Source of the DNA: Liopterus haemorrhoidalis | Lineage: Eukaryota > Arthropoda > Insecta > Coleoptera > Dytiscidae | Direction: 5' to 3' | Assembly (NCBI GenBank): GCA_963971575.1 | Contig: OZ020620.1 | Coordinates: 35,975,992 to 36,039,991, forward strand | DNA: 64,000 bases | Position numbers and translations under genes: made by a program | Notes under the pieces: model-generated | Database searches by the model: none | What the model saw: the letters and a program-made list of their open reading frames with translations, nothing else | What the model was told of the DNA's origin: nothing | In this document: piece by piece, positions 44,522-55,375 of the stretch | Position numbering within the stretch: the first letter of the stretch is position 1 | How the letters are laid out: each line of letters begins with the position of its first letter

Positions 44522-44650
44522 ATGTGTGATAAACGCCCAAGAAGCGCAAATTTCAATATTTCCGAAACAAGGCAACTTGTAAATCTTGTGTTAAAATGTA
44601 AAAATGTTATAGAAAATAAAGCTACTGACGCTGTAAATCTAAAAGATTAA
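44522..44650 (+). pseudogene. Harbinger-associated Myb/SANT-like DNA-binding protein, N-terminal fragment
   Basis: MCDKRPRSANFNISETRQLV, then NLVLKCKNVIENKATDAVNLKD and a stop, after which QGAWGKM continues in frame. The pattern 'KR.R..NF...E...L..LV..YK.VIENK.TDAV' is the start of Myb/SANT-like (trihelix) proteins that accompany Harbinger nucleases. Ended by a premature TAA near 44648. Confidence 0.7.
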
Positions 44651-44739
44651 CAAGGGGCCTGGGGAAAAATGTATTATGTTTAATGCATCCTGCATACAGA
44701 ATAGAAATGCAAAAACGCTGAAAATTAAATACGACCGTT

Positions 44740-44912
44740 TATTTATTTTTATTTTTTAATTGGTGTAGTATTTGGCGAAATCGATTAATAAATTCTATCT
44801 TGTCCATAAGGTTCATATAATTTGGTCTAACACGAACTATGTATGGACGTTCTAAATACTCTACAATTTCTTCATCATCGTCTGCTTGCAAATCTTCTAA
44901 ATCAGCATCTAT
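44740..44912 (-). pseudogene. Harbinger transposase N-terminal fragment (convergent)
   Basis: Minus strand: DADLEDLQADDDEEIVEYLE, RPYIVRVRPNYMNLMDKIEF, INRFR, then LKNKNK and stop. Acidic start, 'RP(Y)..R.RPN' and 'F..RFR' match the beginning of PIF/Harbinger transposases. It faces the Myb-like fragment at 44522-44650, an arrangement known for two-gene Harbinger elements. The catalytic domain is missing. Confidence 0.68.
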
Positions 44913-45374
44913 GATTTATTTATTTTTTTAAATAAATATAAATTATCTAAAAATAATCGACAATATTTTTTTTACTTCAATATAAATTAAAGTAGATTAC
45001 TAAATTATTTTGATATAGGTAATTACACAATAAAATAGTACACATAATGGAAACAGGTGTATGTAATATGTATATAAATTGTAGGTATGTCTAATATGTA
45101 CATAGTACCTGTTATATATTTTACGTATATATGCTTATATTATGTACATATATTTATCAATAAAATGTTTTTTGACACCTATCTGTAAAATCTGTCATTT
45201 TTATCCAATGGATAATATTTATCAGTACCTACACGTTGTGAATAACTTATCCTATAGATAACTTAGTTACTCTATAGATAAATAATTAGAAATACGCAAA
45301 AAATCGTTTATTCCCTTGATAACAACTTATCCCATAGATAGTCAATTTTATCTATGGTTCGAAATACCGGGCCT

Positions 45375-45465
45375 TAATGAAAATTCCATGCCTAATGCGG
45401 ATTCGAACCCAAAACCTTAGCAACGTAGGGCACGAGTGTTACCACTACGCAATGCCGGTCGGCTA
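45375..45465 (-). mobile_element. tRNA-derived SINE, second copy, diverged
   Basis: Minus strand: GCCGACCGGCATTGCGTAGT, then GGTAACAC and B box GGGTTCGAATCC. Head region matches the SINE at 15617-15771; no poly-A tail or TSD is visible, so it is older or truncated. Confidence 0.8.
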
Positions 45466-47925
45466 CAATATACTTGTTAAATGATATTAAATTAATAATT
45501 GTCAACACAGACAAATTTAGTATTTGCACCTCAAAGAATAGCAATCTGAAAATATTAAGAATAAAAAAAATTATATCTTGTTCCATAGGAAAATTATTAA
45601 TTACTAACTGAAATACCCATACTTCATACAGATTTTGTAATATACATTTTGGCTGTAACTTAAATGGTAAGTGAGATATTTCAATTTCAAGTGGAACAGA
45701 AAATAATGCTTTATTTATTCTAAATCCCTTTTATATGTATTTTCAATGTTAAGTAAATAATACGTGAGATACATCGTTTATAGCTGAAAAAGCGCCGTTC
45801 GTCATTTTGCGTCATAACTTCAATAACAAACTTAGTGGCGAAAAAATAACTAAATCGATTTTTTTGCATGTGAATTATAGACTAATATTGTTCTTTGCTC
45901 TTTTATTTTACTAAAACATACCTTTTGAAGTCATATTTAGTTTGTGTTCGATAGTCATTTTGAAGATTTACAATTTTTAAAAGTGTTTATTTAATATAGG
46001 GACATTTGTATTGATATCCCTGAATAAAACGATGTTTACATTTGTCATTTAATAATACATCTGTTGTGTTTTGATACTGACTTCAAATATCTAACTTATA
46101 GTAATTTCTAAAAACCTTTTTTATTTAGTTTGTTGTTTATTTAGCAGTTTTGTGTTTAGTTATATATTTTCTTATAGATTTTTATATTTGATTTTGTGTG
46201 TACTGCATAGTTTTTAGGTTATATTCAACTTATTTTTATTTTCTTTTCTTTGATCATATTTTTGGATCACATCAGTCCTTTGTAGGACTATTTTGCCTAT
46301 TAGAATAGTTTATTTGTTTCTATTATGTTCTTATTCTTATATTTTCATTTCAATTCGATACAAGTGACAGCGTACAAATATTACATTCGTTAAATAGATG
46401 AATGTAAACGTACTAAACCTGACGTCACATTTTTTTTGTGACGTTTCAAGTGACGCAACTGCACTGTTTCGCCGATTTCCCTATAGAGGTAGCTCTCTTA
46501 TTAAAAACTGCATGAAGAGAAGAAAAAAATGTTTGTAAAGTAAATAATAAGGAAGATAATTCAAAAGTTTAACTTTAGGGTGTCCCCCACTAACTTCCCA
46601 AATATTTATCTAAATGAAAAAATTCATGAAAATAAAAAAATTGTTTTCTTATTATAAACTATTTTTGTAATATGTGATTTTGCTATTAAATCAATAATAA
46701 GGGAGATACGATTATATGTAGATTTTAGTTTTAGGGTGCCCCCCCCCCGCCGTAACTTCCCAAATATTTATTTAGTTTAAAAAAATATATAAAAATAAAA
46801 ATTTGTTTTCTTATTATAGACTATTTTTGTAGTAATTGATTTTGCAGTTAAAACAATAATAAGGGAGATGGGAGATAAATGCATGAATATTCATGTACTC
46901 GAGAGAGAGAGAGATAATAAACGTACTTCAAATACAAATAAGCAGAACATCCACTGTGAGGAGTGTTTCTATGGGATTTTTACCAATCGTCGTTAATTTT
47001 AAGTTTTCTGTAAATAATACATCAGCACTTAATCTTAAATTATCACTAATCGTAGGTTAAGTTAAATGAAGACTTAATTCAAAAACCCCTTATTCCTAAG
47101 TCATAAAGAATCATAGCAACCAGTAGGCGAACACAGTGGTATTCAGGCTCGGAACCGCTCGCTAGTTTGGAAACAAACTATGTCGAAGAACCTCAAAGTA
47201 ACTTCCATGAAGTACAATGAAATATTTAAAAATCAATAAATAAATAAATCATTTATCAATTAGCCTATCGTGATTTCAATTAATATGGAAACTCTCCTCA
47301 AAGAATGCGTACAAAATCCGACTGACCAACGAAGAGAGTAAAATAATATTCTAATAAAATTATAACTGTCAAAATAGTTAAATATAATAAATAAACAAAA
47401 TATATTTTGGTTTAAGTATGTAATTTGGATTTAAACTTGAACATTTGTCTTATAAAACCCACGCTCTGAAATGATTTGGAACAAGATATTTTACTTAGAA
47501 TAAATGACTATACTATTCTTAAAACAATACCCACAGCATTTGGTGCGTATTGTTTCAAAAATATGTTATTAATCATTATAAAAAACATATTTTTTAGATG
47601 AACATATTAAAAACAGTTATTTATCTAGTACTAGATGAAAAGTTTTTTTTCGATTTAGGTCGATTTGCTTAGTTTTCAAACTGCTAGATACTAATGTCAT
47701 CTATGTGTCAATTCTTAAGTTACACAAAAACATCTGACAGTGGTTGTGAATAACCTAAATTGACTGTATAGTGTGTATATATAGCGTGATAGGATGTGTA
47801 TTGTTCACCATTTTACTGTTAAGATTTTATTAATAAATAATAATAATAATATGAAGTAATGATAGTATGTGAAGTTACGTAACTGAATAGACCTTAATTT
47901 CTGAATGTTTCCTAAACGTTTTTGT
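45466..47925. other. Non-coding; includes a ~165-bp tandem duplication at 46540-46870
   Basis: Two head-to-tail copies of a ~165-bp block (AATAATAAGG.AGAT...TTTAGGGTG.CCCC...AACTTCCCAAATATTTAT...GTTTTCTTATTATA) occupy 46540-46870. A GA microsatellite (46907-46922) follows. I found no gene in the rest. Confidence 0.6.
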
Positions 47926-47935
47926 TTTGTTGACT

Positions 47936-48605
47936 CTGGATGGTCAGAGACCTCAAGGAGTTCAGGGGAACTCTGCATGGTCAGGGACTTCAAGAAGTTG
48001 TGTTTGTTTTGTTCGATTCTGGATGGTCAGGGACCTCAAGGAGTTCAGAGGAACTCTGGATGGTCAGAGACTTCAAGGAGTTGTGTTTGTTTTGTTTGGT
48101 TCTGAGTGGTCAGGGACCTCAAGGAGTTCAGAGGAACTCTGGATTATAAGGGACCTCCAGGAGTTGTGTTTGTTGGTCAGGGACTTCAGGGGAACTCTGC
48201 ATGGTCAGGGACCTCAAGGAATTGTGTTTGTTTTGTTTGGCTCTGGATGGTTAGGGACCTCAAGGAGTTCAGAGGAACTCTGGATGGTCAGGGACCTCAA
48301 GGAGTTGTGTTTGTTTTGTTTGGCTCTGGATGGCCAGGGACCTCAAGGAGTTCAGGAGAACTCTGGATGGTCAGAGACTTCAAGGAATTGTGTTTATTTT
48401 GTGTTACTCTGGATGGTCAGGGACCTCAAGGAGTTCAAAAGAACTCTGGATAGTCAGGGACCTCAAGGAATTGTTGGACCTAAAATGGTCGGGTTTGTCT
48501 TGACTTTGGATGGTCTGGGAACTCAAGAAGTTCGGAGAAACTCTGGATGGTCAGGGACCTCAAGGAGTTCAATGAAACTCTGGATGGTCAGGAACCTCAA
48601 GGATT
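47936..48605 (+). repeat. Minisatellite with alternating ~37- and ~46-bp units
   Basis: Units begin GGTCAGGGACCTCAAGGAGT. Type A continues TCAGRGGAACTCTGGAT (about 37 bp); type B continues TGTGTTTGTTTTGTTTGGCT (about 46 bp). A and B often alternate. All three plus frames stay open for long stretches (longest 47927-48631) because the unit lacks stops; I do not regard these as genes. Followed at 48640-48860 by a segment with GAAGATGCCGCAAGGACG twice and an AATAAATGCTCGTTCG motif that could be an LTR fragment. Confidence 0.88.
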
Positions 48606-48919
48606 CCTATTTTGCAGTTATTAAATTCTGAAGATGCCGCAAGGACGTGGCAGGAGCAGGACGGCCGTGATAGAATAGCATGTTGTTTCATTTACCAGTT
48701 AAGTTTAGAAGATGCCGCAAGGACGCGACAAAAGATCAGGACTAGTTCTTTGACGTCCTTTGTAATATGTTACGATAGCAACTATATTGTGATGACATGC
48801 GTGACAGATTGTAAATAGACGTTGTAATAAATGCTCGTTCGTGTTTGATTCTGTGTGTTTTAATTGATATTATTACAAAGCTTTAATTTCTGAGTTTTTC
48901 CATTAGTTTCTGACTTAAT

Positions 48920-49277
48920 CATTCTAATTGTTCAGACTGAAAAATGTCCAAATTTATTTAACCAAAAAGGAATAATTTTTCATCATGACAATGCAGGTTT
49001 TCACTCAGCAAAAATAACCCGCGAAAAAATTCAGGACTTAAACTGGGAAATTATTCCACATCCATCGTATTCACACGATCTCGCGCCTTCCGATTTTCAC
49101 CTATTTAAGTCTATGGAACATACACTCAGAGATAAAAAATTTCGAAATTTCACCGATGTAGAAAATCATCTGATCAGTTATTTTGTCAAAACCAGAAAAT
49201 TTCTATAGAGATGGAATCGAAAAATTAGTACAACGTTGTGAAGCCGTAATAAATAATGATGGAAATTATATTTTATA
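48920..49277 (+). pseudogene. Mariner transposase C-terminal fragment
   Basis: Plus strand: GIIFHHDNAGFHSAKITREK, IQDLNWEIIPHPSYSHDLAPSDFHLFKSME, then after a one-base frameshift (about 49188) ENFYRDGIEKLVQRCEAVIN, NDGNYIL and stop. Second and third catalytic Asp of a D34D mariner are present; the N-terminal half is absent. A different lineage from the other mariners in the window. Confidence 0.85.
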
Positions 49278-50402
49278 ATTATCCATAACAAACATTTCTG
49301 GAATAAAAATATTTTGTACTCTAAAATAATGGTTTTCTTTCCGCCCCCCTCATATTTTGTGTCTTTTTGAGCTTGCCTTGTTATATCTATTCTAATTTGA
49401 AACAAACATATTTCGTATGCCAAATTTAAAACGTAGAAAACAATGCGTTTAAAATAATTTCGAGCTCAAAAAAAACTTTATATAAATATTTAAAGAGAAA
49501 TTTAATTCAGTACCACAGAAATAAGATTTTATAAACACTGCTGCATCTAATTTATAAAAATAAAACATATTTAAAATTGTGATTTTTTAAGTTTTGAAGT
49601 TAAACACAATTTAAAAATGTGTGCTTTTCAAATAAATCCCTTAATATTTATAAATTTAGGTGTTCATGTTAATTTTAAGTTTAAAAATATTTGAAATTCT
49701 TTTAATTAAGCATTTTTTTTATGGCGTACTTTGTGCTAAGTGGTGTCCAAAAATAAAATTAGCAATTGTCAAAGTACCAAATCTTTAAAAAAACATATTT
49801 ACATAATACCAACTGTGATTATACAGTAAATAAACAATTAATACCCTAAAGAACCCTAAAAACAAATACCAAATCAACCACGTGAATTTTATTATAAAAA
49901 ATAACATTTTTCGATCAATGAAAATGTGTTAATCTTAAAGAAAAATATTGTTTAAAAAGTATTGAAATTAAGTGTTATTTAAAAAATTTTACTTACCAAA
50001 TATCTTGTAAAATAACTCCCGTTTTTGGTTGGAAGTATTCAGATGGTTTCCTTGTGACTAATTCAACTTAAACCGACGCCTTTCCTTGGCGTCCAACACG
50101 AAGTTTCACGAATAAATACGAAGGATAACGAAGTGTTTTAAAAATTTGAAAATGCTAACTATTGTATTTTTTAAGATAAATTTACACCTGGTAGAATAAT
50201 AGAGTATTCTAGAATAGAAAATAATCTATTTCTGTTCTCAATGACTAAAGAACGCACGAAATTTTCTATTGAGACAATTTGCTATAAATATTTTTAATAG
50301 TCATTTGTTTTAAAAGTATTTGAACTTGTTCGGTTCTCGTTTTCAGTCTTGTTGTAATATGGTAAAGTAGCAATGATCCGACTTTATAATGTCGATTTTA
50401 GG
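49278..50402. other. No confirmed gene; one possible minus-strand exon end
   Basis: At 49996-50052 the minus strand reads VELVTRKPSEYFQPKTGVILQDI followed by a consensus donor TTTG/GTAAGTA. There is no clear acceptor or ATG upstream, so this could be a 5' exon or chance. Confidence 0.35.
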
Positions 50403-51135
50403 CAGTGATGGGCGCGTAAGTTACATGATGTAAGTTACCTCATTGTTGACGCGTAAACAATTGATGTAAAGTAAACACAAAAACTCTAGTAAACAATGTA
50501 AACAACGTAAACAATGTAAACAATGATTTATACATGCGCACTTGTTTTGAATTACATAACCTCATTTTCAATACATTTTTATAAATAATAAAATTTTAAT
50601 GAAACGATTTTAAATGAAAAAGTAAGTATATAAAATTAGGACAAGCCAATATACATATTAATAAAAATCGAATTTGCATCATTATACAGGTGTTACATAC
50701 AAATTTGTAAATATGAATAGGAAAAATAAAAAAGTGTTTACTTTAAAAAATTTAGTCTAATTTTTTTAATAAAATACATTAAATTTCACCTTTAAGAAAA
50801 TCAGCCTATATTTTTTAATAACGAAAAGATGCATTGTAAATTTTGCATAACGCCCTATATTTTCTTTCATTTTCTTTAATTAAAACAAAACCTAGTTCTT
50901 CAGAACTATTCCTTCGGTTTCTTCCCACCATTTTTTAAATAAATTTATTGTTTTGAACTGAATATACTTGTTCATTAACTCTCTATTATTCGTATTAAAT
51001 AACTAAAACTAACCTCATTATTTGACAGTTAACAAATTTTACATTGTTTACATTGTTGACAAGTTTACCAATTGTTTACATAAGTTTAAACGTAAACGTA
51101 AACAATTAAAGTTTACGTGTAAACGCCCATCACTG
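50403..51135. mobile_element. hAT-type element, TIR CAGTGATGGGCG, perfect TSD
   Basis: Left CAGTGATGGGCGCGTAAGTT, right GTGTAAACGCCCATCACTG. Perfect TSD ATTTTAGG (50395-50402 and 51136-51143). Subterminal regions are packed with GTAAACAATG-type direct repeats (50450-50525) and their inverses (51030-51115). Non-coding, 733 bp. Confidence 0.93.
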
Positions 51136-51200
51136 ATTTTAGGGACACAATTTCTGCTAAAAGTAAAAATAGTTTTAAGCTTGCAATAGTTGTAAGCTAT

Positions 51201-51690
51201 CATTTATTATTTGCCCGCGAGAACAAGTTCTATAAAAACATCTAATTATGAGACCAAGTTAATTAAAAAGCTTGGGGATTCCCCAATGCAGCATTAAAAC
51301 AGTCTTATACACATTTAAGTGAACAAACACATGTCCACCGGAGTGGATGAAGAGGAGCGTCGTTGGATCTGCGATCGTCGAAGTTAAGCATCGTTGGTTC
51401 ATTCCAGAAGTTGGATGGGGGACCGCTTGGGAATCTACATTCTGCCTGTACAATTGACTGGGTGTGTGGGAAATGGAATATGCGCTCTCTAGTCTAGCAG
51501 CTGTCCTTATATAAGGTCATATTCTAGCCATGATTTACCTGCAAAGCAAAAGTCTTTGCAATTAATATGAACTCTCTCTGACTAACTAAGACGCAGGACA
51601 AAAGTCCCTTGCACTTAAAACACTTAAGAATTAAAATAAATCCATGGTACAGTTGATACTGGATATCCGTTTTTTGCATTTAAAGTTTAA
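51201..51690 (+). mobile_element. 5S rRNA-derived SINE-like repeat, copy a
   Basis: Shares ~480 bp with 58338-58815. The segment 51366-51433 resembles 5S rRNA: GATCTGCGATCGTCGAAGTT, AAGCATCG, then GTTGGATGGGGGACCGCTTG, GGAAT, corresponding to the internal promoter (A box, intermediate element and C box) of 5S genes. The flanks are unrelated to 5S and shared between both copies, so this is a dispersed repeat (SINE3-like), not a 5S gene. Confidence 0.75.
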
Positions 51691-52830
51691 TTATTTATTT
51701 GTTTATTTATTTTTATAAACTAACAAATAATAACTATATTTTATTCGTTTTTCTTATTGATATTTTTATGCCATATCATCATTATTAGTAGCTGAGAAGT
51801 GTGAAAGCTCTTGCTACTACTTATTGAGAATAAACATTACCTATAGAGGCGCTGTTGTCACTTACAAAATGGCGATTGGAATACGATATTTTTGACATTT
51901 GCTGATACACAACAATTCACATTGCAGTTAATTTTCTGTTGCGATTTTAAAGACATTTTATTAAAGTTTTCTTCACTTTAACACATACAAACAATGCAAT
52001 TAAATGACCCACATCCATCAAAATCCTATTCCGTTAAGTTCCAAAATATTCCGCTAGGCGTCACTTCAGTTATTGTCAGTTCTCAATACGCCATGATTCA
52101 ATCTATTGTTTGAATTATTTTTGTTTTTACGGTATAAGAGAATAAGGCTAGGGTTACACTGCATCTGTGCATGCGGTAACGAGCGTTTACACTAAACGTT
52201 CTTGTCCTGATCCGAGGATGGGTGGTTTCAGTACATTGCGTGCGGTTTCATTCAAATTAAACTATTTTATTTTAAATATCTGTTCCTGAACAGCAAAAAT
52301 AACATTATTTATAGTAATAAAACAAATTATTTTTGTTCCATGCAGTTTTAGATGAATATTTGGGGGGTTATCCTGAAACATCGCCATTATTGTTAACAGC
52401 AAAAACGTGTATGACACAAATTGTTTAGAATAAAAAAACAAAAATTATTGTCCGAAGTACTTTTTCATCTGGATGAATAATAACTTTTACGTGAATCTCG
52501 GAAAAAGCAGACAGACAGAAATTAATTTTTTGTTGATTTTTTCGGACAGAAACAAACCTATTTGTTTCTGTAGAACTTCAAAGAAATGTAGAAATCAAAA
52601 TAAATAAATAAACCTATAAATAACGATATAAAAAATCCCCATTGTTATGCAGCATATTAATAATTCTATTCTTCTTCTAATTTTGTAAAAAAACTCTTTG
52701 GATCAAAATTCATATTTTTGGCCTGCTGGACGCGTCAAAACTCATTTAACTTTGTGTGTTGTCAGTTCTCGTGCGTTCAAAAAATCGCACGTTTCCGCAT
52801 CCAGTGTAACTGCACACTAAATCATTCATA
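51691..52830. other. Dispersed repeat block and possible MITE; no gene
   Basis: 51827-51994 repeats the block at 17142-17320. 52153-52810 has imperfect inverse ends (GGTTACACTGCATCTGTGCA... and ...TTTCCGCATCCAGTGTAAC), possibly a MITE; no TSD assigned. Confidence 0.5.
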
Positions 52831-52939
52831 AGGTGCGTTCGGCATAAGCTAATAATCTACACATTTAGCATAATTTACACAAGAATCTAGTGTAAATTAT
52901 GCAGAATGTGTAGATTATTAGCTTATGCCGAACGCACCT
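52831..52939. mobile_element. 109-bp near-perfect hairpin MITE
   Basis: Arms AGGTGCGTTCGGCATAAGCT(AATAATCTACACATT...) and the exact inverse meet around 52885; only a few positions in the centre are unpaired. Essentially the whole element is inverted repeat. Any transcript would fold into a long hairpin. No clear TSD. Confidence 0.85.
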
Positions 52940-53451
52940 TTAGAAGTACTTATAAATCAAACAACGCATTGTTAATAATGAGAAATACGTTTTTGAATTT
53001 GAAAATAAATGAAGCAATTTATCAATATATTTCTTATAAATTTAATGAAGAATAAAATATATTGCAAACGCAGAAGAAAAAAAAAATATTCTGAAATAAT
53101 TTTCGCAATTTAATCAAAAAAATAAATAAACAAAAAGCTCTTAGAACTCAAATAACGAATAAAAATGATTAGCAAAAAACTGTTCATTTTGATGTGATTA
53201 TAGAAAAAATATGTCCTAGACATCCAGCATTCTGTTGGCTTTTTACCTTATTAAATACCTACAAAACCATGAAATGTGTGAAAATTCACACTTCACATAA
53301 TTTTTTTTTATTTGATAACCGGTGTACACGTACCAGCTAAATATTAGGCTCGGCTAGAAGTACTGATATACAAGAAACCTGGAAAGAAACAATTAAAACA
53401 CCATGGAGAAGGGAGTGAAATAAAATATATTTAATAATTAAAAAAAATTAT
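52940..53451. other. AT-rich sequence 3' of the CD2BP2-like gene
   Basis: 53170-53340 contains an inverted fragment of the R1/R4 repeat (ACCATGAAATGTGTGAAAATTCACACTTCAC). No gene. A clean AATAAA for the minus-strand gene is not visible just below its stop. Confidence 0.4.
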
Positions 53452-54426
53452 TTAAGAAATATACAATTCAAAATCAATACGTGAAGATGAATAGAACTGA
53501 TCTTGTCCGGTTCGTCGAACCCATATGGGTTTTTTAAAATATCCATCGTCCACCCATTTCTGCATCTCTTCGCTCGTATTAGGACCTTCAATTTTTTCAT
53601 CATCCTGATTCCATTTGAATTCCCACATTACGATTTTATTTTCCGTAGTTTCAGTTTTTCCCGTACTTGTACTTGCGGCATCTTTATCATCTTTCGAATC
53701 CAATTTTTGTTTTTCTTTATCGTCAAAATCATCAGCATACATATCTAACTCGTCGGCTTTTGGTTTTTCGGAAGATGAAATTTTTTGCGTTAAAGACTCA
53801 AACGTTTCTTGATATATGTCCATATTACCAGTTTGTGTTAAAAAATTGTTAGCGAGTTCTGTTAGTTTGATAACTTGTTCATTTGAATCAAGTAGTCCAG
53901 CTTTTTTCATCCGTATTCTTTCAATTGTTGATAATTTCTTTTTTCCTTTTCCTAACCGTTGTAATGCTTTTGCTATCGTTTCTTTTGGTTCCATAAATTT
54001 AATAATTTCTTTATACGCTGATACTTCTTCGAAATTTTTATCATTTTCATCTTCACTGTCACTATCAGCCAATCCTTTTTCCTCAGTTTCTTTTACGGGT
54101 CTTGGTTTTATTACTTCCCAATCAATATTATCAAGCCAGTGATCTTTAATCAATTTCTCTTTTTTCCAAATAAAGTGACCATTTTCATCAAAATGACCTT
54201 CTTCTCTTTCTTCTCGCATATTAAAAGCAGTTGTCCGAACTTCATCGTACTGACCAGCTACACCGTCTTCTTCACCTTCAATATCATCTTCATCTAACAT
54301 ATACTCTGTTTCATCAATTTCATCCTCTTCATCTGAATCTAAGGAGTTTTTCTTCACATTTTCTTCCTTTTTCAGGTTTTTTGGTGGTTTTAAAATCTCT
54401 TCGTCGGAATATTTACGTTTATTCAT
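53452..54426 (-). CDS. CD2BP2: CD2BP2/Lin1-like GYF-domain protein (U5 snRNP factor homologue)
   Basis: Complete single-exon frame of 324 aa, ATG 54426 (MNKRKYSDEE) to TAA 53452. Layout: a basic/acidic disordered N-terminus with an acidic run (residues ~30-55), a conserved central part including 'GHFDENGHFIWKK' and 'DHWLDNIDW', and a C-terminal GYF domain (265-324). W268, W272, G281-P282, W291, G295-Y296-F297 and D318-F319 fit the GYF signature, which binds proline-rich ligands. In yeast and mammals the family (Lin1/CD2BP2) associates with the U5 snRNP in the nucleus. Length is near the family norm. Divergent neighbour TRMT112 starts 486 bp away. Plus-strand frames here are shadows. Confidence 0.93.
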   Translation of the reverse strand: MNKRKYSDEEILKPPKNLKKEENVKKNSLDSDEEDEIDETEYMLDEDDIEGEEDGVAGQYDEVRTTAFNMREEREEGHFDENGHFIWKKEKLIKDHWLDNIDWEVIKPRPVKETEEKGLADSDSEDENDKNFEEVSAYKEIIKFMEPKETIAKALQRLGKGKKKLSTIERIRMKKAGLLDSNEQVIKLTELANNFLTQTGNMDIYQETFESLTQKISSSEKPKADELDMYADDFDDKEKQKLDSKDDKDAASTSTGKTETTENKIVMWEFKWNQDDEKIEGPNTSEEMQKWVDDGYFKKPIWVRRTGQDQFYSSSRIDFELYIS

Positions 54427-54912
54427 GGTTAGAATGTTGTTTACTTATAATTAATTTGATAAATATTCAATATAGATTTATAATTCAATGAAATTATATG
54501 TAAAACATTATTTTAATACTTAATTCTAGATTATAACTTATAAATTATCCAAAATTTAAAAATTGCTGTCAGAAAAATCAATTTGTACACAAACACGTAA
54601 AAACTAGGTCTAAATACAAAAATCTAAACTATTAAATTAAATTAATAAAGTCAATAAATACAATTTATACACAATATATTCATAAAGAATATAAAATAAA
54701 ACATATCTACATATATTACGTTGTAGTATTATTGTTAAATTTTAAGGAAATTTATATTTTTATAGGTTCTGTAATTTTGTTGATCTAAAAAAATTTAGAT
54801 CTATTCGAATCCATGTGTTCACGTGTTGTTGACAGTAGTTTTGCTCCCTAATTATTTAAAAATAAATCTTAAAATTATTAATTTATATGTAAATTTCGTA
54901 CAAATACGCACA
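54427..54912. promoter_or_regulatory. Shared intergenic region of a divergent gene pair (probable bidirectional promoter)
   Basis: 486 bp separate the start codons of the CD2BP2-like gene (minus) and TRMT112 (plus). Very AT-rich, with no transposon ends. No specific promoter motif can be asserted; the role is inferred from geometry. Confidence 0.5.
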
Positions 54913-54990
54913 ATGAAGTTATTGACACATAATATGTTGACATCTCGATGTATGAAAGGAGTTACCGTAGGTTATCCTTTAGGATTATCT
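54913..54990 (+). CDS. TRMT112: TRMT112 exon 1
   Basis: ATG 54913 begins MKLLTHNMLTSRCMKGVTVG, then YPLGLS, ending at donor TCT/GTAAGT (phase 0). 26 codons. The 'MKLLTHN.L.......G...YPL' start is characteristic of TRMT112/Trm112, the small zinc-binding activator of several methyltransferases acting on tRNA, rRNA and the release factor eRF1. A 58-nt intron (54991-55048) follows. Confidence 0.93.
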
Positions 54991-55048
54991 GTAAGTACAA
55001 AACCTTCAATTTTTGCCAAAATATGTTAACTATATCTTATTTTTACAG

Positions 55049-55375
55049 GCCTCAGATGTAAAAGTATTGGATGTTGATTTTAATCCAGACTTTATTTCAA
55101 AAATTATCTCAAAAGTTGATTGGGATGTTTTATACAACACCGCAAAAGGTTTAGGTTACGGAAGTGATATTCCTGGTGAATTAGAAAATGAATGGGATAA
55201 AGATGAAGATTTTTTGAAAAAAGCACATCATGTTTTACTTGAAATTGAGATTGTGGATGGTGAATTAACTTGTCCAGAGACTGGTAGAAAGTTTCCGATT
55301 AATAACGGCATTCCAAATATGTTATTAAACGAAGCTGAAGTAGATTTACAAAGTTCTAGTAGTGCAAGTAGTTAA
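55049..55375 (+). CDS. TRMT112: TRMT112 exon 2 (to stop)
   Basis: Acceptor TTTTTACAG/GCC. Encodes ASDVKVLDVDFNPDFISKII...VDWDVLYNTAKGLG..., and ends with the zinc-ribbon-like C-terminal part LTCPETGRKFPINNGIPNML, then NEAEVDLQSSSSASS. Full protein 134 aa, slightly longer than the usual ~125 because of the serine-rich tail. AATAAA lies at 55446. TRMT112 forms obligate complexes with methyltransferases such as ALKBH8, TRMT11, BUD23 and HEMK2 in other animals. Confidence 0.95.
   Translation, partial: ASDVKVLDVDFNPDFISKIISKVDWDVLYNTAKGLGYGSDIPGELENEWDKDEDFLKKAHHVLLEIEIVDGELTCPETGRKFPINNGIPNMLLNEAEVDLQSSSSASS

Noticed and set aside
47927..48631. 234-codon protein-coding gene
   Set aside because: All frames are open across the minisatellite because the unit lacks stops; no gene-like sequence outside the array.
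51366..51433. Functional 5S rRNA gene
   Set aside because: Too diverged, and its flanks are shared with 58338-58815; it is part of a dispersed repeat.
53503..54491. Several plus-strand frames over the CD2BP2-like gene
   Set aside because: Antisense shadows of the conserved GYF-domain reading frame.
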